Below are positions 36,386 to 47,130 of a stretch of DNA of 64,000 bases, one piece after another (the first letter of the stretch is position 1; every line of letters starts with the position of its first letter). The translations under genes were made by a program, and so were the position numbers. The notes below the pieces were generated by a model that did no database searches, was not told the DNA's origin, and was given only the letters and a program-made list of their open reading frames with translations. Location of the stretch: the NCBI GenBank assembly GCA_021904315.1, contig CM038915.1, positions 15,996,001 through 16,060,000 on the forward strand, given 5' to 3'. The stretch is from Sphagnum magellanicum (taxonomy: Eukaryota > Streptophyta > Sphagnopsida > Sphagnales > Sphagnaceae).

Positions 36386-37222
36386 TGGGTACGCTCCCTG
36401 GTTCGTAACACTTCGAGGTTAAAAGGGCGTGTTGGAGCTCCGGGATGGGGACTAGGACGAATGACAAGCGAGCCAATTATTCACACAAACCTACAAAAAT
36501 CAAACAACAAGTTGGTTAGTGTGTAGTTGGAACACTTTTGGTGCACCAACGAACCACAAGCAAACACAAACTCACAATACTCACCACAGCCCGGACTTGG
36601 GGGAAACCACCACCTTCCCCCTTATAGTATTCTTTGTGCCTAGCCATGGGGCCTGCACCCAAATGTCATTTTGTCTTGGATTTTCAAGATGGGAGTTTCG
36701 AAATTCCCGAAATTGAGATTTCTACAACTTTGAAGGCCCATAACTTCTTATGCGAACCTCCAATTAAGGTGAGGTCTAAAGTAAAGTTGTAGCATTTGTC
36801 GAGAACAATATGTGGCACACCACCTACATGCAAGTAAATCAGGGAGATTCCTGACTTTTAGTGGTCAGGAGTCAAATTGGCAATTTGAATCCCAACCCTT
36901 TTTTTAGCCATAACTTATGTTTTAAGTATTCAAATGGGTCATGAAAGCCCATTTTAGACATCTACTTCTCAAGAAATTTTCAATGGTATAAGTAATTTTT
37001 TAATCCAATGAGTTTTGACCCTTATAATCTCCCTCTGAAGATTCAAAAGTCCATCAGGACTCCAATTCCCAAAATGGGAGCCCACTTGAGAATATGTGGG
37101 TTCATTCCTTCACACTTTCCTACATTCCTAGGAGCATGAAATGTGACTCCCACGCTTCATTCTTGGCCCGCACCTTTGTAAACGCTTGCCTTGATCGCAA
37201 ACCCAAGGCTAGGGTTGTGACA
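36386..37222 (-). mobile_element. LTR family A, copy 2, inserted in the inner element
   Basis: This 837-bp segment aligns with 15232-16052 over its length: ACGCTCCC near one end, the ACCTTCCCCCTTATAGTATT core (36613-36632), GACTTTTAGTGGTC and AGCCATAACTT. On plus it starts TGGGTACGCTCCC and ends GGTTGTGACA. It is read on the minus strand, like copy 1. Many positions that are CG in copy 1 read TG or CA here, and the copy 1 hairpin is decayed, so this copy looks older. The 5-bp flanks (GGAGT and CAAAA) do not match. The inner element's frame resumes just after it. Confidence 0.85.
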
Positions 37223-39597
37223 CAAAAGGTATCAACACTATTGGAGTTGGAAACTGAAGCTATTAGAGAAGGCAACAATGTCGAATAGGGCGTGGCAAAT
37301 ACAAGGATTTTTGAGGAAGAAGAAGTGGCAATAGTAATGGAACCACAAATAAAGTCTCTAAAGGTTACCACACGTGTTTTGGAAAAGATTGACATATTGG
37401 TTGAAAAAACATATGGGAGTATTCCAGTAATACATGTGAATACCGACAAGGAGAAAACCAAGGAAAAAGTGGTTGTTATAAGAGCAAAATAACCAAAGAA
37501 AGAAATAGAGACGAGATAAGAGAAAGACAAAGTGATATGCACTAAGATGGTAGAGAAGGAAGTTGACAAACCAAATCAAATTGGTGAATCTCAAATGTCT
37601 TTAGTCACTATTGTTGTAATGTCATGAGTAGGAAAAGAATGGGAAAACATTGTAGATCAATTTTTGGTAGTAATGAAAACAATTCAAGAATGGGAAATCC
37701 AACAATAAAAGAGGTATACCCAACAATTGGAGGAGAATAAAAAGATAAAAAACAAATTGAAGAGCTTTGGAAGGAAATAGAAGATTGACATGTTCAGGTT
37801 AAAGTCGATTTGCAACAAAATAGAATCCATCATAAGATAGAAGGGTCATTGAAAGCATCAAAAAAATAATAATTGTGGAGCTCCAATAGAAGATTATGGA
37901 TATGAACAAGCATTTTGAGGAGATGCAAAAAAAAATGGAAGATTCAAAAAAACTAGTAGAAATGGAGAGGTAGAAGACAAAGGAAATTCGATTGGAAATC
38001 ATAACAAAAACAAATGTTGAGATTGCATATTGCAATCGGGAACTTCAAACCCTCAGGGAAGAAAAACATAAATTATACCAAGAAATTAAGATGTTCCAAG
38101 AGATAGTTAATGCGAAAGATAAAACAAACAAGGATTTTGATGAAACAGTGGAGGAATTTTAAAAGTCTTACAACAAATTGTGGGGAAGAGTTTGTGTGAA
38201 AGAACACAAACTTAATAAGGAGTTACATGTAAAGGATGTGAAATTGTAAAGTTTGGAATTGATTCACAAAACCTTAGGGAAATTCACAAATTGGGAAAAA
38301 ATTGCTATAGATAACCAAGCTAAAGCTCTTTTGTATGAGCAATTGGTCAAGCAAATGGAACCTAATGTAAAAACAACATTGGAGGAAAGGCAAGCCAAGA
38401 TGAAGAGGTGGCATTTCGACCAAATTAAAGGTAATGTCAAAGTTCTTGATGTAACGTAAGTCAAGATTTTAGAGCTGGAAGATCAAATTGAGAAAGAAGA
38501 ATTAAATGATGAAGAAAAACAAGAAAAGGAGAAGGAAGTAGCAAATGAACTTGAAAATGATGAAACAACTCCCATTGGGGAGTTACTCATGAAAGGAAAG
38601 GAAGTAACAGAAGAAGTAATGATTCATAAATAGCACAAGGATACAGCCACAAGGATGGATAGAAACCAGGAATCGGAAAGCAATTTATGAACTAGTGACA
38701 CCATGGGTGGAATCACCAATAGTGGTAGAACAAATCGACATTAAGCCTTGCTCCCTGAATGATACAATACACATTATGTTAGAAATGGAATATACATATC
38801 CTCTGATGCCAAACCCTAAAGCTTATTACTTGCTTATCGATTGTTTATGAGTTTTAGATTAAGAGTTGTTTTATTGATGCTTGGTTCACACATCACAGAG
38901 AAACAATTTTTGGTAATGTGGAAGATTGAAAACTTGGAGTGGAAAGAGTATTTAACTTGTAGTATCATATGTGGCTACATCCAGTATAATGAACTTAAGG
39001 GTTACAAAATGTTGGAGTTTATAGTAGGTTGTTTAAGGTTGTATGCATTGAGATACTATTGCAGACTAGAAATCAAATATTATAGCCACTACCATCACCA
39101 TCAAATCGCTAGATGTGGATGTTAAACCTTTGCAATGATGCCAATTAATGAAATATCAGACCATGTAATGAGCCAAGTAAAATAAGTTCATGAGGAGTGA
39201 AAAATACACAATTAGGACTTGCCAATAATTTGTAAAGATGGAACAACTAGATGCTTAAGCAATGGAAACCATTCAGTGGACAACTAGCTACAAGTACACA
39301 AAAGATCAGGCAAAAGACGCGTATTTCAGTACACATCCATTAATGCTACAAGCTGTCATTGTGAAGACAAAACACTTAGTGAAGAAGTTGGCAACTCGAT
39401 CGTGTATTGGGAGGGTATGGCAATACCAACAATGCTTTCCACATCCATTGAAAATTAAAAAAACTCAAAAGTACGTCCAAGGAGATACCATCACAACCAC
39501 TAGAGACATGGTAGAATCATCAGACAGTGAAATTGATGACTTCTTAACACCATCACAAATGTTTAAAAATCTTGCCATGTGAGGACAATACAACAAA
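37223..39597 (+). pseudogene. Inner element 3' frame, charged and coiled-coil-like
   Basis: 37223-38640 encodes a long Lys/Glu-rich chain with many stops and frame changes, whose composition suits coiled coils (for example 38253-38459, with E-R-Q-A-K-M-K-R-W-H). Later fragments include a Pro-containing segment at 38700-38850 and the frame at 39262-39582, which ends in an acidic Ser/Asp-rich tail. The outer element has a similar charged frame in the same place (54.5-57.9 kb), so this is probably the extra 3' frame of the lineage. Its role is unknown. Two relatives keep it and one keeps it in the absence of pol. Confidence 0.55.
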
Positions 39598-39610
39598 TAA
39601 GAGGGGGATA
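39598..39610 (+). promoter_or_regulatory. Polypurine tract of the inner element
   Basis: AAGAGGGGGATAA lies immediately before the 3' LTR start at 39612, where plus-strand DNA synthesis is primed in LTR elements. Confidence 0.8.
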
Positions 39611-39611
39611 A

Positions 39612-40120
39612 TGTTAGGAAAAGGAATTTCTTACTTAGTAAATTGGTATGTAATAGACAAAATAATCTGATAAGACTAGGCATTATTGTAAATCAATTTG
39701 ATAGATTGCAAAATGACTTGACAAAGTAATAAGTATTGTAAACAAATTGAGATGTAACAACATAATGAGTAGTAATACAAATCAACTTACCATAGTTGAA
39801 ATGTCAAGGGTAGTTAGATGGTTATAATTGTTAATTAGATTATATAAGGAAGAAAACATTAATGTCTAGGATTGTTGAGACTTTTGTAAGTAAGAACTTT
39901 TGATATAGACCTATTTTTTGTGTATTTTCAAGTTGAAGATAATGAAACTTTCTTTTTTCTACAGACTTATTCTTTCTTTCATTCCATTGTGTATGCTGAT
40001 AATTTGTTGTTGTATTTACGTGGTATCTAGTACAATGTGATAGGACAAGACCCCAACCATGATACTTTATTTAATTAAACTAATATAGTTAAAGAGAAAT
40101 GTCAAAAAATATTCCTTACA
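39612..40120 (+). repeat. 3' LTR of the inner element
   Basis: The LTR is 509 bp, about 59 bp longer than the 5' LTR, partly because of a local insertion near 39660-39715 containing a second GATAGATTGCAAAATGACTTG-like block. It ends ATTCCTTACA. By eye it is closer to its partner than the outer LTRs are to each other, consistent with later insertion. Confidence 0.9.
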
Positions 40121-41350
40121 CGGTGCATCAAACTAGGAAGGAACGTAGATTGAACATAACACTCCACTAATAATGACGACTTGTATTAAAGTATGATAGG
40201 CGGATTGGGTGAATGCATTACAGACAAGTGAGTCCAAGATCAAACCCGACCGTCAACATCAATTATTATTCGGAAAACAAGTTTGGAGTAGATTTAATTG
40301 AAACACAAATTGGCATTATAGACTCACTATCAATCGTTATAATTTACATAGACAAGAAGATCATCCACTCAAATATTGTTCATTTATAGAACGAGATGTG
40401 CAAGATACAATGATCAATCATTTCCACATTCAAGCACATAATGGTCAAAATCTAAGAAACGATCATAATCTATTAGTAATAACAACACAATTGCAGAACT
40501 ACAAAAAATTATGTAGCACCACTGAGTCAGGTGAAATACGAAGGACGTTTTCCAAAAGTAAAAAACCCCGACTCACCAGACCATGTCACTTTGCACCAGA
40601 AAGAATAAGGATGATTGTTAATCATCTTGCTTTAAACCACATGTGAGGCGACTTTCTATCCCTCTACTTCTGGTTCTACGAAGTGACTATACTTGAAAGT
40701 ACATATGCTATCGGTGAAGGAAAAATGCAAGTGTATTTCTAGACATTAAATTGCTTTTGTAGTTGAAACCAAGTAACTTACCTCCTATGCATCATTTATA
40801 ATTTAAAATTAATAGATCTATTTTCCAAGCTCAAATACCTCAAATCCTAAAATTTTATGTCAAATTGTCATTCATTTAAACCAACCTTTAAAGGTTCAAC
40901 ATTGTGTTCAACTTAGCTGCAGACCAGTAACCACTTGAAATATTATTCTTAACACATATGTTATTCAAATTTAGTTTGCCTTAGCTCATTAGAAAGTTAA
41001 CTACAAGGCGCACCTTGCCACCAAATCTTAAGCTTTGCAGATAAACTAGTAAGAAGTTATGCTACCAAACCCGAGAGGGTTTGAGAGATTTTTTTATGAT
41101 TCCAACCTCCCAACACTATCCCTATTCACTTCCATTCTTTCAAAACTATTACAAATGTCCATTCTACTTTCCTTCTTCTTCCCATCTACCAAGATTAATC
41201 ATTCTTTTCATACGCAACCAGGTTGTGGGAACAAGTATTCTCAAGATTTGAATTCAAAATTATGTCCGGGGAAAGAGAGCCTCAATGATCTGAATTCACC
41301 TTCTTAAAGAAAAGAAGAAAGAAGGAGGTGAAAGAAGATCTCAACTTGAT
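40121..41350. other. No gene assigned; short unexplained frames
   Basis: Plus frames at 40398-40646 and 41059-41307 have no recognised domain. This DNA lies inside the outer element but does not look like retrotransposon coding sequence, so it may have come with another, unrecognised insertion. Confidence 0.35.
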
Positions 41351-41351
41351 G

Positions 41352-41628
41352 GCCACTGGAAGGTTCCAATGTTTAGTGGCCCTTGGAAGGTTTCATTGCT
41401 TGGTGACCTTTGGAAGGTTCCATGTTTGGTGGCCCTTGGAAGGTTCCATTACTTGGTGGCCCTTGAAAGGTTCCATGTTTGGTGGCCCTTGGAAGGTTCC
41501 ATTACTTGGTGGCCCTTGAAAGGTTCCATGTTTGGTGGCCCTTGGAAGGTTCCATTACTTGGTGGTCCTTGAAAGGTTCCATGCTTGGTGGCCCTTGGAA
41601 GGTTCCATGCTTTGGTGGCCACTAGAAG
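41352..41628. repeat. Ten-unit minisatellite, 26/27-bp units paired in 53-bp dimers
   Basis: Units of the type TGGAAGGTTCCATTACTTGG plus TGGCCCT (27 bp) alternate with TGAAAGGTTCCATGTTTGG plus TGGCCCT (26 bp). Three nearly exact 53-bp dimers occupy the centre, with more diverged units at both ends. The core GGAAGGTTCC is palindromic-like. Frames on both strands stay open across it (41328-41519, 41369-41572 plus; 41449-41661 minus) because of the repeat, not because of demonstrated coding. Confidence 0.92.
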
Positions 41629-41867
41629 GAGAAGGAGAAGCACGTTTTCCCCTCTTCCCATTTTCCCCCAACAAATTTTACTTAAACCTTCATTTTTTCC
41701 ATTGATCTTAAAGTTTTACTTTATTGTGATTCTAGGCTGTTATTTACGCATTTCCTTCCTTTTCCTTGATTTATAAATTACAACCCCGTAACTCGATGTA
41801 ATAAGTCCTCCACACATTCATTGTTGATTTGATTTTGATTGAAAATCTATTTTCCTTTCCTTGAAAT

Positions 41868-42291
41868 TATGGCATCACATATGGCCACGTCTTACGAGCC
41901 TCAAGTTGCACAAATGAATGAAAAACTGGTTCCAGAAACATCTCTAGATTTGACATTGACGTAATGTCCTCATGATGAAGATCCTGAATTTTGAGAGGTG
42001 CGCACTCATCTTGAAGTTGAACCCCCTCGAACTTGGTATTATCACATTTTTCCAAACTTTTGCACCTTGGTGATCTTGTTGCAAGTTGACCCCGTTTTTA
42101 ACGATGAACCTAAAACTATCTGTGAAGGTTGTTACGAGATTAAAGACACCTCTATCTTCGCGAGGTCTTTAGTTCCCGACATTGGACACTACCGTTGGTT
42201 ATGTGATCGAATTTGCCAACTACTTCCTAATAGCAAGGCGGACTACCTAGTTCGCACCATTCGACACATCCTATATTTCTTGTCGTTATAA
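41868..42291 (+). pseudogene. Degenerate reading frame of about 140 codons, unknown family
   Basis: From an ATG at 41868 one frame runs to a TAA at 42289 with only two internal stops (TAA near 41961 and TGA near 41991). The translated chain is Pro/Asp-rich at first, then has C-E-G-C-Y-E-I (about 42120) and W-L-C-D-R-I-C. A pyrimidine-rich leader of about 230 bp precedes it, after the minisatellite. The low stop density in a 424-bp stretch suggests former coding. I do not recognise it and cannot say whether it is host or transposon. Confidence 0.4.
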
Positions 42292-43320
42292 CCTATTGTG
42301 CTATAGGTGTAGCTCATTATCTTCTAGGTGGGATTGCCATTGCCATCCCACTGAGGCACAACCCATGACTCAACATGTAATTACAGTTCCTCATTGAGTT
42401 TATCCTTACTTTAAATAAATGTTTCATTCACTACGACACTCACGTTGCCATTGCCATCTTGTCACACTATTTATTTAATCATTAAATTGTCTTGAATTAA
42501 TCTTATGTTCATAAGGCTTGAAGATCGTTTTATCTATAATGGACCTTTCATTGACACCCCTTCAATTATTTCATGAATCTCAAACATCCTTGCTACTCAT
42601 TATATACTAAAACAAAACCAATATTTTGCTAAACACCACAAATTCTGGTGTCTGTTTCTACCCTCAACCTTCTAGAGATTTCTCACCCTTAATAACACAA
42701 TTGAGGTTATAAAACTATGATTACTAACTTTTTGTTGAAGAAAAGAACTAACCCAACACCTTATTCACCAATATCGTATTTCGGAAAAGAAAATAACCCC
42801 TCCATGCAACCACACGCATTCATCATTCCTTATGAAGTTGCTAAAAGCCTTTAATAACCTTACCACATTCAAATAACCCTAATGCAACTCTTAAAAATTG
42901 AAACTACCGCACATGGTTGTGTTGGTATGGTTCACACCACACAAGATTTACAACTCTCAGAAGTACAAAATCCATGTTTGGAGCAAGGAACATAGTATTA
43001 TCAAATTCCACAACATTAAACAACAATGGCATATAAATTTATGGAAAGTTAATATCGCATTTTCTTACAACAATTATTAATGGGGTGCAAGGAATTCTTA
43101 TGATGGTTGCACACTCAACAAGATCTGTGCCTATAATTTCGATCGAATATCTAATATCTATAAGGAATGAAGGAATCCCTACATGACTAGTTGAAAATAA
43201 ATCTTTTTACAATAAAGTTCATATAAAACTTGTTGAAAATTTAGAAGGAAATCAATATAATGACTTTAAAGCAATATTTGTTAGTTCTCACTACTATAAT
43301 TCTTAGTTTTTCAAATAGTT
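42292..43320. other. No gene seen
   Basis: Decayed DNA with short frames only. TTGCCATTGCCAT words repeat near 42330 and 42450. Nothing else was recognised. Confidence 0.4.
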
Positions 43321-43530
43321 CCTGTTGACTAATTGGTTTTTCTTGATTAGTGAACATGTACATTTTGATTAAAGGCTAAGGGCTTGAATGACATGTGTAT
43401 CTTTTGACTAGTCAACTTGGTTGAAATGACCTATTTGACTATTTGTTAACTTGGACATCTAGTCAAATTGAACAAAAACTTAACCACCTTGATCAAAATG
43501 GCTAATGATGTTTAGTCCATTGGAACATTT
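43321..43530. repeat. Degenerate GACTAGTCAA-type minisatellite, left part
   Basis: Words such as TGACTAGTCAACTTGG, TTGACTA and TAGTCAAATTGAAC recur every 20-40 bp. The same words resume at 45721-45770, 46200-46260 and 46850-46920, so the array was broken up by the CACTA element and other insertions. Confidence 0.65.
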
Positions 43531-45720
43531 CACTACACCAAAATGCTTCTTAATTCACTATGGGTTTCATTAGATTTTGAGTGAATTTTGACATTTTTTA
43601 CCATGGTGAAACTGATCAACCCCCTAATGAACGAGGATTAATTGCTACGAACTGCGAATTTGTCCACTAGTGCCTAATGAAATATAAATCTATCAAGCCA
43701 TTTCACTTACTAATTAATTAACTAGGTAGCATAGAAATCAATTAAATTTTAATTATTTAATATTTAATGTAATATTTAATATTATTGATAATTTCATGAT
43801 TTTCAGCCTATGAATTATTGACGTGTGTTATTACCTATGTTAGGCTAAAAATCTAACCTATTACATTGGCCATGTAATTAACCTAAGTAAAAATGTACTC
43901 TAAGGAATTATATATGAAAATATTCGATCAATTTAACATTGTTAACCACAAACACACCATTTGTGAGGTTTGATCCCTTGACCTTTAAGATGGAGGTACC
44001 TTTACCATGTAGCCACCACACTTGTTGTGATAATGTATTACATTGCATTTTATTTATCAAATATTTTATTTTAAACATTACAAAAACATAAACTTTGGAA
44101 ATCCATATCTTATTAAGATTTTGTTCAAATGAAATTATTAAAGTTTAATTTAAATTTTTTTCAATAATGTACATAATTACGTTTATTTCCTTTTGAAAGT
44201 GTAAAATCAGTTGAACAATTTTTTTTTGGAATATCACCATTCAATAACATTTTAATAACCATTCTTTTGAAAAAGAAAATGCTTAATAAATGGATAAGAT
44301 TTTTGTTAATATAATAATATTACCTATGTTGGTTATTTTCAGTTATACTAGGGTTGTTTTTCATTGTTCTAAGTTATTTCACCCTACATTATTTACAGCT
44401 TTTTATGGCTTTTATTAGTTTTTTTAGCTATTTTGAGTTATTTCACCTTAGGTTACGTTTAATTATTTTAAGTTTTTTTGTTATCTAAAATTATTTCACC
44501 TTAAGCTATTTTTGACTATTATAAATTTTTAAAAATTATTTTATGATTTTTTTACTATTGTAGGTTATTTCATTTTAAGTTATTTGCGGCTATTATGAGT
44601 TTTTTTTGTTATTATAAGTTATTTCATCTTAGGCTATTTTCGGCTATGTGAAACTATTGTTAAATATTTTTAATTATTGAAGGATATTTCACCTTATGTT
44701 ATTATTGGCTATTCTAAGTTATATTACCATAGGCTATTGATGGTTATTTTATTATTGTTTATTGGTGGTTATATATTCTATTGGTGATTATTGGTTTAGT
44801 GGTCATTGGTGGTTATTACATTGGTGAATATTCTATTAGTGGCTATTAGTTACATTTTTATTAACAATTATTATATTGGTGGTTATTAACAACTATTTTA
44901 TTAATGGTTATTGATAGTTATTTTATTGGTGGCTATTAGTGGCTATTAATGGTTATTTTAGGTTAAATTGTCATAGGCCATTGGTGGTTATTAATGGTTA
45001 TTAGTGGGTATTGGTGACTAATTACCATAGGCTATTGGTGATTATTTTATTAGTGGTTATTATTAGCTATTCTATAGTAGACTATTGGTGGTTATTTTAT
45101 TAGTGGTTATTATTAGTTACTTTATTGTAGGCTATTGGTGGTTATTGATGGTTATTCTATTGGTGGCTATTTTTTGTTATTATAGTTTATATTATCATAG
45201 GCTATTGGTAGTTATTTTATTATAAGATATTTGTAATTATTTTTCATAGGTTATTATAATTATTTTAGCTTAGGTCATTATATTATATTTTAGATTATTT
45301 TAAATTGTTATACTTTGGATAAAATAACTTATAATAACCTAAAGTATAACTTGAAATGACATATATTAACTTAAAATAAAACAACTTAAGGTATAATAAT
45401 GTATAATAATTTAAGGTATAATCATTTATAATAATTTAAGGTATAAGTTAAAATAACTAAGATAGCTTAAAATACTATAAGGTATATCATAAAGTAGCAT
45501 AAGATATTTAAAACAACAACATAAAAATAAACCTATTTAGCATAGTAAGTTATAATAGTGAATTATGTCAACTAGTAGTGAAACACAATGTTTGCATAGT
45601 GATATTATAATGAAATCACTTTAACCAGGGTGAAATCACAAAAATATAATGAACTTATTTCATTTTTAAGATCCCATTGTGATTTAAGCTAATGAACTAC
45701 ACCCCACTTTTGTACTAGTG
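43531..45720. mobile_element. CACTA-type element, 2190 bp, non-autonomous, TTT target duplication
   Basis: It starts CACTACACCAAAATG and ends CACTTTTGTACTAGTG (complement CACTAGTACAAAAGTG), so both ends are CACTA and the inverted ends continue with CAAAA. Flanks are TTT on both sides (43528-43530 and 45721-45723), the 3-bp duplication of En/Spm-type elements. Subterminal copies of CTAATGAA / TTCATTAG sit near both ends, as binding sites for transposase do in this superfamily. No transposase frame was found. The core (44300-45500) is built of GGTTATT and TATTGGTGG words on the left and their complements (AATAACCT, AAGTATAAC) on the right, so it could fold back on itself. Confidence 0.9.
43945..44035 (-). 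other. tRNA-like Pol III boxes inside the CACTA element
   Basis: Read on the minus strand, GTGGCTACATGGTAAAG (A-box-like) is followed about 30 bp later by GGATCAAACCTC (B-box-like). The arrangement recalls a tRNA-derived SINE head. A similar pair occurs on plus at 46644-46690. No cloverleaf is supported. Confidence 0.35.
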
Positions 45721-45769
45721 TTTAGTCAAGTTGGTCCAACCATTCTATCAAGAGTCGCACATGCCCCCT

Positions 45770-46185
45770 TAAACCATTACTTTATTTTTTAAATCTTATT
45801 AAAAAAATTTAAACAAATCTTTCAAAAAAAATTTTAAATCTTAAAATTTTTCATAATATTATTATGTTAAGGTGTATATTAAAAAAGATCCAAAAATATA
45901 TCATTAAAAAATATTTTCAAATTGTGCTTTTAGTGTCAAAACTACTTGAAGTTGTTTTTATGCAACTTTTAAACAATGGTTACAAGAGGTTAAAACTCTT
46001 TATACGAATTTTTTTCATTCATTAAATTGATTTTATTTTTTTATGACATGTACATAATGTATTCACAATAACATTATATTATATTATATGTGCATATATA
46101 TATATTTTACAATCCAAAATTCAAAAAATTAAGCAATGGTTACAATTGTTTTTTGTACATGTTAATATGATTGCACCCAACATAA
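45770..46185 (-). repeat. Inverted relative of the 23.5-24.4 kb repeat
   Basis: AAAATTAAGCAATGGTTAC near 46135 and the preceding AT-rich body (ATATGTGCATATATAT, ACATAATG) resemble the complement of the unit at 23936-24360. It is bounded on both sides by the GACTAGTCAA-type minisatellite, which suggests insertion into that array. Confidence 0.5.
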
Positions 46186-46279
46186 ACAACTGACACCTCT
46201 AGTCAAAATGGCCAAGGGTTTTAGTCAAGTAGAACATTTAATCAAGATGGTCAATGTTATTATAATCAAATGGGGCAAT

Positions 46280-46570
46280 CTATTTACCATATTTTACAAC
46301 CTTCCCACCTACCAACCTTTGTACTTACCTACTTATTACAACCTACCAACTTACTTATCTAACTTTATATTTAACTACCTACTACAACCTACCTACCCAC
46401 CCACCTTCTATCGGTTTATTGACATGCCCACATACCCACCTATTAATTATTACCTACCTATTTACTTAACTACCCACCCACATACCTCCCTACCTACTTA
46501 CTTACTTACCCACCCACTCACCCTCACACCTTCCTCCTACAACATACTACCTACATACTTCATAATTTCA
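46280..46570. repeat. Degenerate CCTA/CTTA tetranucleotide array
   Basis: ACCTACCT, CTTACTTA and CCACCCAC words fill about 290 bp. The 122-residue Tyr/Pro/Thr-rich plus frame over it (46208-46576) is a repeat artefact. A short complementary block (GTAGGTAGGCTAGG and ACCTACCTAC) follows at 46730-46800 and can pair with it. Confidence 0.8.
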
Positions 46571-47130
46571 CAGTGATGTGTTGAGATAAACATGTGAAAT
46601 AAAAAACTTGACAAAACTTGAACACCTTTTGATGGTGTGGTCCATTGGTTAAAAATTTGGTTTATCATTGGGGAGGTCAAAGGTTTTTTATCCTAATACT
46701 TGTAATCTATGTATATGTTTAAGGGGTTGAAGTAGGTAGGCTAGGTTAGGCTACCAGCTACCTACCTACATTTTTACAATCTACCTACATGTTTGCCTGC
46801 CTACAAATTATTTTTTATAATAATATTAAAATAAATTATTTTAAATCATTTGACTAATCAAATAGTCCAATATTCATCAATTAGAATGACCAATCAAATG
46901 GTCTTTATTTTGCTAGTAAAAAAAACCACCTTAGTCGCACTAGACATGTTTAAAATTGACTTGTCCAAAATGATAGGGGGTCTTTTTGGCCCCCGCCTTT
47001 AAATCTAGTTTTTTTGACCAAAATTTCTAGTTTGAAAAACCAAGAATTGTAGTCATGTATGGTACCAAAAAACTTGTAGCATTAGACTTTAGTGCGAAAA
47101 TACCACTGAACTTATTGTTAATAACACTTT
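46571..47130. other. Intervening DNA with a tRNA-like box pair
   Basis: 46644-46690 reads TGGTCCATTGGTTAAA then, about 30 bp on, AGGTCAAAGGTTTTTTATCC, like a decayed A/B-box pair. The rest, up to the gag region, has no recognised feature. Confidence 0.35.

Larger units (their letters stand above)
32055..40120 (+). mobile_element. Inner LTR retrotransposon lacking pol (LARD-like), 8.07 kb
   Basis: The LTRs at 32055-32504 and 39612-40120 start TGTTAGGAAAAGGAAT and end ATATTCCTTACA, giving imperfect inverted LTR tips. A primer-binding site follows the 5' LTR, and a polypurine tract AAGAGGGGGATAA (about 39598-39610) precedes the 3' LTR. The interior has a gag with zinc knuckles (about 34080-35270), then a Glu/Lys-rich frame (37220-38640) and a last frame (39262-39582). 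No protease, RT, RNase H or integrase was seen, so mobilisation would need enzymes in trans. No 5-bp target duplication is visible (AATTG left, CGGTG right), so one end may be rearranged. A family A LTR (36386-37222) is inserted inside. Confidence 0.85.

Noticed and set aside
37120..37569. 149-residue Ser/Phe-rich minus frame
   Set aside because: It is antisense to the end of an LTR copy and the charged frame of the inner element; the sense strand explains the sequence.
40121..40141. Apparent second primer-binding site after the inner 3' LTR, suggesting tandem LTR elements
   Set aside because: Only about half of the positions match the real site; likely chance.
41328..41661. Repeat protein encoded by the 53-bp minisatellite
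   Set aside because: Unit length is not a multiple of three and frames on both strands are open, so a protein is not supported.
46208..46576. 122-residue open frame rich in Tyr, Pro and Thr
   Set aside because: It covers a CCTA/CTTA tetranucleotide array; composition explains the open frame.
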